NCBI GenBank assembly: GCA_904502165.1
Contig: CAJGDB010000001.1
Location: 1-64,000, forward strand
DNA from: an uncultured Akkermansia sp.
GTDB lineage: Bacteria; Verrucomicrobiota; Verrucomicrobiia; Verrucomicrobiales; Akkermansiaceae
DNA length: 64,000 nt
Direction of reading: 5' to 3'
Below the pieces are notes generated by a model. The model was given only the letters and a program-made list of their open reading frames with translations, was not told the origin of the DNA and did not search any database. Shown here one piece after another: positions 51,684 to 60,780 of this stretch. The position numbers and the translations under genes were made by a program. The first letter of the stretch is position 1, and every line of letters starts with the position of its first letter.

Positions 51684-52223
51684 ATGTTGAATCAGGAAGT
51701 GATTACTGAGGCAGAGACCGCTGCCATTCAGATTCCGGCCGGTAATGCTGTGTTGCTGCCGGAGGGGTCGCGTATCTACGTGACCCAGATGCTGGGAAAC
51801 TCCATTACCGCCGCCACAGATATCGGCCTGGTTCGCATTACCCGTGAGGAGGCGGCCCGCGCCGGTATCATTGCTGATTCCCAGGTGGAGCAGGAGTGTG
51901 ATGCTGGCCTGACGCTGGAGGAGCGGGTCTGGAAGGTGCTCAGCAATATCTACGACCCGGAAATACCTGTGGATATTGTGAACCTCGGCCTCATATACGG
52001 AGTTGAGATTATTCCGCAGAAAGAGGGTGGAAGCCATGTCAGCGTGCAGATGACGCTGACGGCCCCCGGTTGCGGCATGGGCCCGCATCTGATGGCAGAG
52101 GCTGAAATGGGAATTGCCGCGCTGGAGGGTGTGAAAAGTGTGGATGTGGAGTTTGTGTGGGACCCGCCGTGGAACCAGAGCATGATGACCGAAGAAGCCC
52201 GCATGCAGCTCGGGCTGGAATGA
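51684..52223 (+). CDS. sufT: Iron-sulfur assembly protein SufT (MIP18 family)
   Basis: SufT helps mature Fe-S proteins. The protein has 179 residues. An N-terminal beta region of about 70 residues (IPAGNAVLLPEGSRIYVTQMLG) is typical of SufT rather than plain PaaD-like proteins. The MIP18 domain follows: LSNIYDPEIPVDIVNLGLIYGV, then TLTAPGCGMGPHL with the functional Cys, and VEFVWDPPWNQSMM. The suf operon itself is not present here. An unknown gene follows after 10 bases. Confidence 0.88.
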   Translation: MLNQEVITEAETAAIQIPAGNAVLLPEGSRIYVTQMLGNSITAATDIGLVRITREEAARAGIIADSQVEQECDAGLTLEERVWKVLSNIYDPEIPVDIVNLGLIYGVEIIPQKEGGSHVSVQMTLTAPGCGMGPHLMAEAEMGIAALEGVKSVDVEFVWDPPWNQSMMTEEARMQLGLE

Positions 52224-52233
52224 CTCCTCGAGA

Positions 52234-52710
52234 ATGGGAAAGGTTACTCTAGAGCTGACGGAACCGGAGATGCGTGACCTGGCAGAGGTTTGCGCCATGG
52301 CTCTTACTGTGCTGGGGCAGGCTATGCCGGATGGCCGCAACCCCCGGGCCGATGCATGGCATAAGCTGCTTGTGGAGATTGTGAAGGCAGGGCGTACGGT
52401 GCCTGGCATTGCGCGTGATATGGAGCTGAACCCGGACTGTGGGTACTGGTTTTTCAAGCGCCCTTATGTTGAGAATGCTTTTTATTCCGATGTGATTGAT
52501 GAATACAGGGATTCGGTGTTCTGGGAGGAGCTTGTGGGGAGGCTTGCCACGCGTACCCTGATGGAATACTATGGCCAGGAGGCCGTTGAGTCTTTGTCTC
52601 CGGAAGAACGGACGGCACGCGTTGCCGCTATGGAAAAGACGCTCTGGAAGGAGGTTTCCCGCTACGGGGTGGATCGTCTTATGTTCATGCTTGCTCCGGA
52701 GGAGAGCTGA
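52234..52710 (+). CDS. Small protein of unknown function downstream of sufT
   Basis: This 158-residue, mainly helical, soluble protein has no signal peptide and no recognised family. Tryptophans and aromatic pairs cluster at CGYWFFKRPYVENAFY. It is probably co-transcribed with sufT because the gap is 10 bases. Confidence 0.65.
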   Translation: MGKVTLELTEPEMRDLAEVCAMALTVLGQAMPDGRNPRADAWHKLLVEIVKAGRTVPGIARDMELNPDCGYWFFKRPYVENAFYSDVIDEYRDSVFWEELVGRLATRTLMEYYGQEAVESLSPEERTARVAAMEKTLWKEVSRYGVDRLMFMLAPEES

Positions 52711-52720
52711 TGGATGAAGG

Positions 52721-52753
52721 AAACGCGCCGGTGTTGCGGCGCGTTTTGCTTTT
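52721..52753 (+). terminator. Terminator after the sufT operon
   Basis: AAACGCGCCG (52721-52730) and CGGCGCGTTT (52737-52746) form a perfect 10-base stem with a 6-base loop and T-rich tail. It lies between converging genes. Confidence 0.8.
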
Positions 52754-52766
52754 ACGACAGGCTGCT

Positions 52767-54647
52767 TCAACCGAGCAGGTCATCAACGCTGATACCAGCG
52801 TGGCAAGGGGATTGCTGGTCGCATTTGCTGCGGTAGCAGGGGTGGCAGGGGGTGTGGTTGCTTACCACATGATGCCCTTCGCCCAGCGGTGCGTATGCGG
52901 CAGCTAGGCGGCTGCTCATGATGACATGGCAGGGGCAGCCGGCCAGGGCTGCCAGCTGCGGCAGGAGACCATCGACGGCGTACAGCCTGCAACCGGGACC
53001 CAGCAGGCTGGCAAGGGTATCGGGCTTTACGCAGGTGCAGGGAATGTCCAGCTCAGCAGCAAGGGAAAGCGCGGCTTCCTTATCCTGCTCAAAGGCAAGC
53101 AGGGTCGGTTTCTCCGGCAGACGCTCTGCGAGTTCCTTCCATTTCTCTGTCTGCCAACTGTCTGCCTTGCCCAGTGTGGAGAAGGGTGCGATATAGAGCC
53201 CTGTTGATTCGGCATTGCCGCTGGCGGCATCTGCATAGGGCAGGCGCGTGGAGTCAATGTGCTCGTCGGTGAGTGTCTGGTATTCTTCAGATTTGTGGAC
53301 GGGTTGTCCCCCGACCGGCATGAAGTGGCGCGTGCGGAATCCGGAAGCAAGCGGGTTTGTGCCCATACCGCTCACGTACATGGGCATGAGTTTGCGGAGC
53401 CGCTTGAACACACGAGCGTTCCCGCTCAGCATGAACAGGTAGTCGTAGGGCCCGTCCTTGTACAGTTCTTCTGCTTCGAGCTGAACGTCCGGCGGGGTGC
53501 AGCCATCTGTTGTCACCACGTGGGTGATGTAGGGCTGGGTTTGCCAGAATGCCTGCTGTGCGGTGGGGCAGACGACTGTGAGCTGCATATCGGCGCGGCA
53601 TGCCTGCAGGCGGCGCATCATGGGAATCACGAGTACGGCCTCCTCAAAGGCTTCCGGTACGCAGAGGATGATGCGGAAGGGAAGCCGGGCATGCTGCCGG
53701 ATGATTTCGTTGGTTTCCTCACTGGTATCAGGGGCAAAGCGGTATGAGGGTTTCCAGCGGTGGTGCATCCAGAAGCCGTCAAGAATACCTTTTCTCTGGG
53801 CTTTTTCGAGCGCCTGGTTGACGGCCAGGCTGATGGCGGCATTGCTGCCGGAGGTGTCTGATAGGTCTACCTTGTTTGAGAAATCAGCCTCCCATTGCCC
53901 CAGCCCGGTGGTGCGGCTGGAAACAACATACATGTGGATGTTTTCTTTGCGGCGTTTGTAGATGAGGCCGGGCAGCGGTGTGGTGCCCGTCACCTTGCCG
54001 AAGTAGGGAACGAATACGCCCTGCTGGGTGAACTGGTCACTCAGTACGCCCAGCATGCCGCCATCCCTGGCCAGCCGGAAGATTTCCTTGAGTCCGTCCT
54101 TGATGTTGAACATTTCGCATCCGAAGTGGGTGCGGATGTTATAGACGGCCTCTTCGAGCGCCGGGTTGTCCAGCCGGCGGTAAAGAGAACCGAAGCGGGC
54201 CACTTTCGGGAAGAGCGGGCGCAGACGCGCCATCATTTCCCAGTTTCCGGCGTGGGGCACACAGCAGATGATGCAATCTCCGGCTTCTGCTCTCTCAATG
54301 AAACAGGGATCTTCTACAAGCGAGACCGCGCGGTCTAATTCCTTGTCGGAAAGCAGGCCGGTCTTGAAGGTGCAGACCATGTTCTCGCAGGTGCGGACGA
54401 TGTTCTGGCGAACCAGGGAACTCAGTTCGCTGCCCCGCAGGGTCGGGTCAACGGCAATGCGGATGTTTCGGGCAACAACGCGTCGCCGGCTGGGAATGGC
54501 AGCCCAGACCAGATAGCCGATGCCTCTGCCGATGAGGGCAATGAGGCGGATGTCAATAAAGCGGATGACCCCGTACATCATCTTCAGGAGCAGCTTTGTC
54601 ACCTGATAGGCGGCTCCTTTCTTCTGGTGCTTTTTTCTGGAACTCAT
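52767..54647 (-). CDS. Fused lipid A acyltransferase (LpxL/HtrB type) and GT9 glycosyltransferase
   Basis: This single 626-residue frame contains two LPS enzymes. Residues 1-330 are a lipid A acyltransferase: an N-terminal hydrophobic helix, the catalytic H-x(4)-E as PHAGNWE (His132, Glu137), then GSLYRRLDNPALEE and GVLSDQ. Residues of about 345-626 are a heptosyltransferase-type GT9 domain with a C-terminal VDGLLPQLAALAGCP region and the cysteine-rich tail CHPCYRSKCDQQSPCHAGI. No frameshift or stop separates them. It ends an operon with a lipoprotein and a membrane protein. Donor sugar and acyl chain are unknown. Confidence 0.82.
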   Translation of the reverse strand: MSSRKKHQKKGAAYQVTKLLLKMMYGVIRFIDIRLIALIGRGIGYLVWAAIPSRRRVVARNIRIAVDPTLRGSELSSLVRQNIVRTCENMVCTFKTGLLSDKELDRAVSLVEDPCFIERAEAGDCIICCVPHAGNWEMMARLRPLFPKVARFGSLYRRLDNPALEEAVYNIRTHFGCEMFNIKDGLKEIFRLARDGGMLGVLSDQFTQQGVFVPYFGKVTGTTPLPGLIYKRRKENIHMYVVSSRTTGLGQWEADFSNKVDLSDTSGSNAAISLAVNQALEKAQRKGILDGFWMHHRWKPSYRFAPDTSEETNEIIRQHARLPFRIILCVPEAFEEAVLVIPMMRRLQACRADMQLTVVCPTAQQAFWQTQPYITHVVTTDGCTPPDVQLEAEELYKDGPYDYLFMLSGNARVFKRLRKLMPMYVSGMGTNPLASGFRTRHFMPVGGQPVHKSEEYQTLTDEHIDSTRLPYADAASGNAESTGLYIAPFSTLGKADSWQTEKWKELAERLPEKPTLLAFEQDKEAALSLAAELDIPCTCVKPDTLASLLGPGCRLYAVDGLLPQLAALAGCPCHVIMSSRLAAAYAPLGEGHHVVSNHTPCHPCYRSKCDQQSPCHAGISVDDLLG

Positions 54648-54666
54648 GATGCAGGGGATGGGCGCT

Positions 54667-55068
54667 TTAGTTGATGGTCATGAAACGGGGAACGTAGAAA
54701 GGCTTGCGGGTGTAGGGATCCCACACTTTGTCTCCTACGCTGCTCTTGGTGTAGTCGAGCTGGTAATGCGGCTCGTACGGTGATACGAGGATGTTGGAGA
54801 ACTCACAGGGCAGACCATAGGGAAGGCCGTCTTCTGCGTATTCCACCCGGCCCTGGAGGTAGCCTGAGGGGGGGAGGTCATACGGATTCACCTTAATCCA
54901 GTTTTCGCTGGCGGGTTTTCCGCCTGCGTCAGCAATAACGTGGGGGGGACGCTCTCCGGGATATTCATCGCGAATGAATTTATCTGCAACCTGCTGGATG
55001 ATGCAGGAGTTGAGTGTTGCCAGACTGGTGAGAGCGAGAACTGCAATGAGTATGCGTCGTGTATTCAT
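54667..55068 (-). CDS. Putative lipoprotein of unknown function
   Basis: This 133-residue protein has a lipoprotein signal (ILIAVLALTSLATLNSC, lipobox LNSC, Cys22). The mature part is rich in Pro, Tyr and Asp and has no recognised domain. It sits 18 bases after the DUF2140-like gene and 19 bases before the acyltransferase-glycosyltransferase fusion, which suggests an envelope role. Confidence 0.7.
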   Translation of the reverse strand: MNTRRILIAVLALTSLATLNSCIIQQVADKFIRDEYPGERPPHVIADAGGKPASENWIKVNPYDLPPSGYLQGRVEYAEDGLPYGLPCEFSNILVSPYEPHYQLDYTKSSVGDKVWDPYTRKPFYVPRFMTIN

Positions 55069-55086
55069 GATGTGGTGTCTGTATAT

Positions 55087-55920
55087 TTATGAAGGGCGGT
55101 AGGGAATGAGACTGACGCGGCTTTCCACGCAGTTCTCTCCCTGGGTGAAGTAGGGACAATAGCCGTGTTCTTCGATGATAGAGTGAATTTCCGGGTAACA
55201 GGCAAGCAGGGTGTCCAGCGCCGGGGCCAGCATGCGGATGTGGCGCTCCGGAAGCCCCATCCGGCCAATGCTGCCACCTTTGGGAAGCTTGCCGTACAGT
55301 TTTTCTGAGCCGTGGAATGCTACTTTGAGTTCCGGACGGCCGTGGTTGATTTCCTGATGGAAGGTCAGATGAACCGAGGTGGTCTGGTGGATGTTGGCCC
55401 CGAGAATACGGTCGATGATGAGCTCGGCGTAGCCGTTGTGTATCTTTACAGCAACGCCTTCGCCGTGGGTGATGATGGAGAAGATGCCCGTCTGGCGCAT
55501 GCGGCAGGTATCACGCAGGTATCGGTTAATCTCTGCTTCGGTGAAGCTGATTTCCTGTCCGTTTGCGTTGCGGAGCAGGGCAAGCAGGTCACGGGCACTA
55601 CCGTGGTCTGCATATCCGGCAATGTTACGCATGTTCTGCGGTGTCCACATGCTCACCGTGGTGCTGATGAGGACGATGGAGAAAGCCAGAAAGATGAGAA
55701 TAGCCAGAAGACTCCAGAAGTTGAAACGCTTCCATATCTCCATGAGGATATGGTGAGGCGCGGCGGGGGCTTCTTCTGTTTCCTCTTCCCCCGGCTGGGC
55801 AAAGAAGGCGCGCTTGGTGATGTCCTGGTTCTGAGTGTTTTTATCAAACAGGAAACCCCACAGGGAGGTCTCCTCTCCCGTGGTTTTCCTGGCGCGCTTT
55901 TTGTTAGTGCCTCCTGCCAT
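55087..55920 (-). CDS. Single-span membrane protein, YpmS/DUF2140-like
   Basis: This 277-residue protein has a basic start (TNKKRARKTTG), a membrane helix at about 68-90 (FWSLLAILIFLAFSIVLIS) and an extracytoplasmic part. That part opens with GQEISFTEAEINRYLRD, the segment seen in YpmS/DUF2140-type proteins that may bind lipids. Two cysteines near the C-terminus (GYCPYF, ENCVES) may pair. It is the first gene of an envelope operon. A TATACT element at 55937-55942 could be its -10. Confidence 0.55.
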   Translation of the reverse strand: MAGGTNKKRARKTTGEETSLWGFLFDKNTQNQDITKRAFFAQPGEEETEEAPAAPHHILMEIWKRFNFWSLLAILIFLAFSIVLISTTVSMWTPQNMRNIAGYADHGSARDLLALLRNANGQEISFTEAEINRYLRDTCRMRQTGIFSIITHGEGVAVKIHNGYAELIIDRILGANIHQTTSVHLTFHQEINHGRPELKVAFHGSEKLYGKLPKGGSIGRMGLPERHIRMLAPALDTLLACYPEIHSIIEEHGYCPYFTQGENCVESRVSLIPYRPS

Positions 55921-56003
55921 GAGCCTATACGCGTGCAGTATAGCGCAAATTCCGCGTCATGAAAAGCAAAAAACAGGTCTTGGCTGGCAGATGACAGGCT
56001 AAA

Positions 56004-56933
56004 TTAAACCTCTTCAAGCGCCCAGCGGAGGTATTTGAGGGATTCTCCCCAGATTTTGCGGTTGGTGCTGCCCAGAACAACGACGATAACGGCGCGTTCA
56101 TTGCTGGAGGCGCATGAAATAAGGCATTTGCCCGCCAGGTTGGTGTAACCGGTCTTCATGCCCTGTACCCAGGGGTGGCTGGTGAGCAGGCGGTTCGTGG
56201 AGCGGATGATACGCACCTGGCCGTTGTTGCGGCGGAACTCGTAGGCCGGAATATTGATCATGCTCCGGATAGTGCGGTTGTTATACGCATAGCATGCAGC
56301 CAGGGCCATATCGTAGGCTGTGGAATACTGATCAGCCGGCAGGCCGTTGGGGTTCTTGAAATGTGTGTTCTTCATGCCCATGCGGCGGGCTCGTTCATTC
56401 ATTTTATCCACAAAGGCTTCCACGGTGCCGCCGCAGTCGCGGGCAAGGGAGACGGCCACATCATTGAAGCTGCCGGTCAGCATGGCTCGCAGAAGGTCTC
56501 TGCGGGTGTATTGTTCCCCTGCTTTCAGATTCAGGCGGATGGGCGGGGCAAGGCGGTCTGATGCCTGGATGGTGACAACCTTATCCAGGTCTTTCGTGTC
56601 GCACACGCAGAGGGCTGTCATGATTTTCTGGGTGCTGGCCACCTGCCTGCGCTGGCTGGCATTGTAGCCGTAGAGGACATGCCCGTTGTAGGGGTCAATG
56701 ACGCAGACGGCGGCGCAATTCGGCCGCGGGGCTGCCTTTGTGGGAATGGGAAGGGGACGTGCAGGGTTCAGACCACTGCTGTGGGCTCGGCGAATCCGGC
56801 GTGCTTCCTGCGGAATCCTGGTGGGCCTTTGTCCTGCATGGGGTTGATTCTGAATGAACGGCGCGCTGAAGGCGGCTTCGGCCGGTTGAAGAATCAGGGT
56901 GCAGAATGTCAGGAGTGCGGCAAGATAACGCAT
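56004..56933 (-). CDS. D-alanyl-D-alanine carboxypeptidase, S11 family
   Basis: This low-molecular-weight penicillin-binding protein would trim peptidoglycan stems. It has 309 residues with a signal peptide. The active-site motifs are ASTQK (SxxK), SFN (SxN) in GSFNDVAVSLARD and KTG in GMKTGYTN. The usual C-terminal beta domain and amphipathic anchor of DacA are missing, so it is a short, probably soluble periplasmic form. Confidence 0.92.
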   Translation of the reverse strand: MRYLAALLTFCTLILQPAEAAFSAPFIQNQPHAGQRPTRIPQEARRIRRAHSSGLNPARPLPIPTKAAPRPNCAAVCVIDPYNGHVLYGYNASQRRQVASTQKIMTALCVCDTKDLDKVVTIQASDRLAPPIRLNLKAGEQYTRRDLLRAMLTGSFNDVAVSLARDCGGTVEAFVDKMNERARRMGMKNTHFKNPNGLPADQYSTAYDMALAACYAYNNRTIRSMINIPAYEFRRNNGQVRIIRSTNRLLTSHPWVQGMKTGYTNLAGKCLISCASSNERAVIVVVLGSTNRKIWGESLKYLRWALEEV

Positions 56934-56941
56934 GGCGAGTG

Positions 56942-56970
56942 AGTCTAGGGGAGCAGGCGCTATTTGGCAA
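56942..56970 (-). promoter_or_regulatory. Carboxypeptidase promoter, leaderless type
   Basis: TTGCCA (56965-56970), a 17-base spacer and TAGACT (56942-56947) are followed by 8 bases before the ATG. Confidence 0.6.
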
Positions 56971-56983
56971 GTCTAAAATGTGT

Positions 56984-58111
56984 TCACACGGGTTCGGAGA
57001 AACGACCGCCGGGCAGGGGGATGATGCGGCGCTCTATCTGGAGGCGCATGAGGAGCGGCGTGATGCTGTGTGCGCCTTGCCCCAGGGCTGTGCAGAGGGC
57101 ATCGAGGGTGTTATGCCCGGCCCGCAGAGCCTGCAACAGGGCTGCTGTTTCCGCATCTGGCAGGGAGTGTCCCGATTCCTGAGCCGGCCGGGGTATGGCA
57201 TCAAAGAGGGTAAGCTGCTGCGGGGCTTTGTTCCATTGCATATCCTCCAGGAGCTCTGCCGGTGAGGTGCAGAGGGTGGCGCCGTCGCGTATGAGTGCGT
57301 GACAGCCGGTGGAACCTATGCTTGTAATTTGCCCGGGAATGGCAAATACGCTGTTGCCATAGTCGCTGGCTGATATGGTGGCGGTGTGCATGGAGCCGCT
57401 GCGCTGAGGGGCCTCCACCACCAGCGTGGCCCGGCTCCACGCGGCTACAATGCGGTTGCGCTGCGGAAAGGTGTTTCTGCTTGGGCGCATGTACATGGGG
57501 AATTCGCTTACCAGTGCTCCGTTTCCAGCGCAGATACGCTCGGCCAGTTCTGCGTTTTCAGCTGGGTACATGCCTGCCATGCCGAATCCCAGTACGGCAA
57601 TGGTGCGGCCTCCGGCATCGAGTGCCCCCAGATGGGCTGCGGTGTCGATTCCTCGTGCGAGGCCGGAGATGATGGTGCAGCCGGCATCGGCCAGCTCACG
57701 CGCGAAGCGGCGGGCGGTCGTAAGCCCATAGGGCGAGGCTTGCCGGGTACCTACGATGGAGACGCTGCGGTCGCTGTCTCGTTCCACCCAGTTGCCCCGC
57801 ACGTAGAGTACAATGGGAGGGTCGCTCATGCGCCGCAGGAAGGAGGGGTATTCCTCATCTGTAATCGTGACCATGCGTACCCCGCGTTCTTCCGCGCAGT
57901 CCATTTCGGCTCTGGCATTGGTGCAGTTACGCCAGTCGGCAATGGCGCGAGCCAGCCCGGGACCGATGCGGGGTACCATGCTGAGCATGGTTTCCTTTGC
58001 CTGGAGAACAAGCTCGGCGCTACCGAAAAATTCCAGCAGCGCCTGAATCCTCACAGACCCGAGACCGGGAATGAGGTTGAGGGTAATGAGTGCCTCCTTG
58101 GGGGTGAGCAT
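56984..58111 (-). CDS. dprA: DNA-processing protein DprA
   Basis: DprA loads RecA on incoming single-stranded DNA in natural transformation. It has 375 residues. An N-terminal helix-hairpin-helix/SAM-like region (LNLIPGLGSVRIQALLEFFG) is followed by the Rossmann core (SGLARGIDTAAHLGAL, VLGFGMAGMYPAEN, LVSEFPM) and a C-terminal winged helix (NTLDALCTALGQGAHSITPL). It starts 3 bases after nadC. Confidence 0.94.
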   Translation of the reverse strand: MLTPKEALITLNLIPGLGSVRIQALLEFFGSAELVLQAKETMLSMVPRIGPGLARAIADWRNCTNARAEMDCAEERGVRMVTITDEEYPSFLRRMSDPPIVLYVRGNWVERDSDRSVSIVGTRQASPYGLTTARRFARELADAGCTIISGLARGIDTAAHLGALDAGGRTIAVLGFGMAGMYPAENAELAERICAGNGALVSEFPMYMRPSRNTFPQRNRIVAAWSRATLVVEAPQRSGSMHTATISASDYGNSVFAIPGQITSIGSTGCHALIRDGATLCTSPAELLEDMQWNKAPQQLTLFDAIPRPAQESGHSLPDAETAALLQALRAGHNTLDALCTALGQGAHSITPLLMRLQIERRIIPLPGGRFSEPV

Positions 58112-58114
58112 GAA

Positions 58115-58981
<867 letters not shown>

Positions 58982-58988
58982 GGGCAAC

Positions 58989-59017
58989 ATGATAGCCCGC
59001 CAACCCATAATTGTAAA
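58989..59017 (-). promoter_or_regulatory. nadC-dprA promoter, leaderless type
   Basis: TTTACA (59012-59017), a 17-base spacer and TATCAT (58989-58994) are followed by 7 bases before the ATG. Confidence 0.65.
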
Positions 59018-59052
59018 GGCAGAAATGCGCGGGAATATGCACCAGATTGCGC

Positions 59053-59081
59053 TTGCCATGATTTGGCGCGCATGGTAGAAT
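59053..59081 (+). promoter_or_regulatory. metG promoter, near-leaderless
   Basis: TTGCCA (59053-59058), a 17-base spacer and TAGAAT (59076-59081) are followed by 9 bases before ATG 59091. Confidence 0.72.
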
Positions 59082-59090
59082 CGCCGCGCT

Positions 59091-60716
59091 ATGTTCTACA
59101 TTACGACAGCAATTGACTACACGAATGGCGCACCCCATATCGGGCATGCGTATGAGAAGGTTCTGGCAGATGTTCTGGCCCGCTGGCACCGAATGTGTGG
59201 TGAAGAGGTGTTCTTCCTGACGGGTGTAGACCAGCATGGCCAGAAAGTGCAGCAGAAGGCCGAGGCTGCCGGTATGCAGCCCCAGGAGTATGCCGATATG
59301 GTGACGCAGAAGTTCATTGCGCTCTGGGAACGCCTTGGCATTCAGTACGATGGCTGGGCTGCCACGACAGATGCCCGCCACAAGGCCTGTGTGCAGGCTA
59401 TTCTGAGTGACCTCAAGGAGAAGGGCTACCTGTACAAGAAGGGCTACAAGGGTTTCTATTCCATCCGCCAGGAACAATTCCTCACCGATAAGGAACGCAA
59501 CGAGGCCGGCGAGTTCGGCCCGGAATGGGGCGAAGTTGTGGAGCTCGAGGAGGAGAACTGGTATTTCAACCTCAGCCAGCATGTGGAGTGGCTCAGGGAT
59601 TATGTGCTGAACCACCCCTCTGTGGTGACTCCCGAATTCCGCCGCCAGGATTTGCTGAATGCCATTGAGCGCTCTGCCGGGGTGGATTTGTGTATTTCGC
59701 GTCCTAAGGACCGCCTTTCCTGGGGTATTCCGCTGCCCTTCGACCCGGATTTTGTGACCTATGTATGGTTTGACGCTCTGGTGAACTACATTTCCTTTGC
59801 CGGTTACAAGGCGGCAGAGGGTGCCGGGCTGCCTGATTTCAATAAGCTCTGGCCGGCCGCCTGCGAGGTGATTGGCAAGGATATTCTGGTGCCTGCACAT
59901 GGTATCTACTGGCTGTGCATGCTGCACGCCATGGGCTTTGCTGATGACCAGATGCCTGAGCTTCTGGTGCATGGCTGGCTCAATATCAAGGGTGAGAAGA
60001 TGTCCAAGTCTCTGGGCAATATTGTTGACCCGAACGATTTGTGCGATGCTTTCGGCGCAGAGGCTGTGCGTTACTATCTGGTGCGCGATACCAAGACTGG
60101 CTACGACAGCGATTTTGACCCGGAGCGCATGAAGATGATTTACAACACTGAGCTTGCCAACGATATTGGCAACCTCTGCAATCGCTCGCTCAACATGTGT
60201 GTGCGCTACTGCGGCGGTGTGGTCAGCCTGGCTGAGGGGGATGATGAGCTTTCTGCGGCTCTCCGTGAGAGTATGAGCTCCACAGTTGCCCGCTTTGCCG
60301 ACTGCATGAACAGCTACAACACGGCAGATGCCCTGGCGGCCCTGAATGCCCATGTGGGGCTTTGCAACAGCTATATCGAGCAGAAGCAGCCCTGGGCTCT
60401 TGCCAAGGACGAGGAAAAGCTGCCTGAGTTGCAGCGTGTGCTGGCACACCTGCTGGAATGCTGCGCCCAGGTGGGCTTCCTGCTGGGGTGCGTGCTGCCA
60501 GAGGCTTCTGCCCGCATCCTTTCCCAGCTGCAGCTTGATGTTACCGGGCTCACGCCGCAGAGCATGGTCTGGGGTATGGTGAAGAATGGCCACAGCGTGC
60601 AGGCTCCCAGCCCTGTGTTCCCGCGTATTCTTTCTGCCGAGGAAAAGGAGAAGATGGCTGCCAAGGCCGCCAAGGCCGCTGAAAAGGCTGCCCGCAAGGC
60701 GGCTCAGCAGGGTTGA
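59091..60716 (+). CDS. metG: Methionyl-tRNA synthetase, short form
   Basis: MetRS charges tRNA-Met. The 541-residue protein has GAPHIGHAYEK (HIGH) and GEKMSKSLGN (KMSKS). The zinc-knuckle region reads KGFYSIRQEQFLTDKE without CxxC pairs, so this form probably binds no zinc there. The C-terminal dimerisation/tRNA-binding domain is absent and replaced by a short Ala/Lys tail (KMAAKAAKAAEKAARKAA). Confidence 0.95.
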   Translation: MFYITTAIDYTNGAPHIGHAYEKVLADVLARWHRMCGEEVFFLTGVDQHGQKVQQKAEAAGMQPQEYADMVTQKFIALWERLGIQYDGWAATTDARHKACVQAILSDLKEKGYLYKKGYKGFYSIRQEQFLTDKERNEAGEFGPEWGEVVELEEENWYFNLSQHVEWLRDYVLNHPSVVTPEFRRQDLLNAIERSAGVDLCISRPKDRLSWGIPLPFDPDFVTYVWFDALVNYISFAGYKAAEGAGLPDFNKLWPAACEVIGKDILVPAHGIYWLCMLHAMGFADDQMPELLVHGWLNIKGEKMSKSLGNIVDPNDLCDAFGAEAVRYYLVRDTKTGYDSDFDPERMKMIYNTELANDIGNLCNRSLNMCVRYCGGVVSLAEGDDELSAALRESMSSTVARFADCMNSYNTADALAALNAHVGLCNSYIEQKQPWALAKDEEKLPELQRVLAHLLECCAQVGFLLGCVLPEASARILSQLQLDVTGLTPQSMVWGMVKNGHSVQAPSPVFPRILSAEEKEKMAAKAAKAAEKAARKAAQQG

Positions 60717-60745
60717 TGCGCTCCCGTCAATTTCAAATAAAAGAC

Positions 60746-60780
60746 AACAGCGGCCGTTTTTTTCGGCCGCTGTTCTTTTT
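60746..60780. terminator. Bidirectional terminator after metG
   Basis: AACAGCGGCCG (60746-60756) and CGGCCGCTGTT (60764-60774) form a perfect 11-base stem with a T7 loop, followed by CTTTTT. It also serves the convergent serpin-like gene. Confidence 0.88.
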
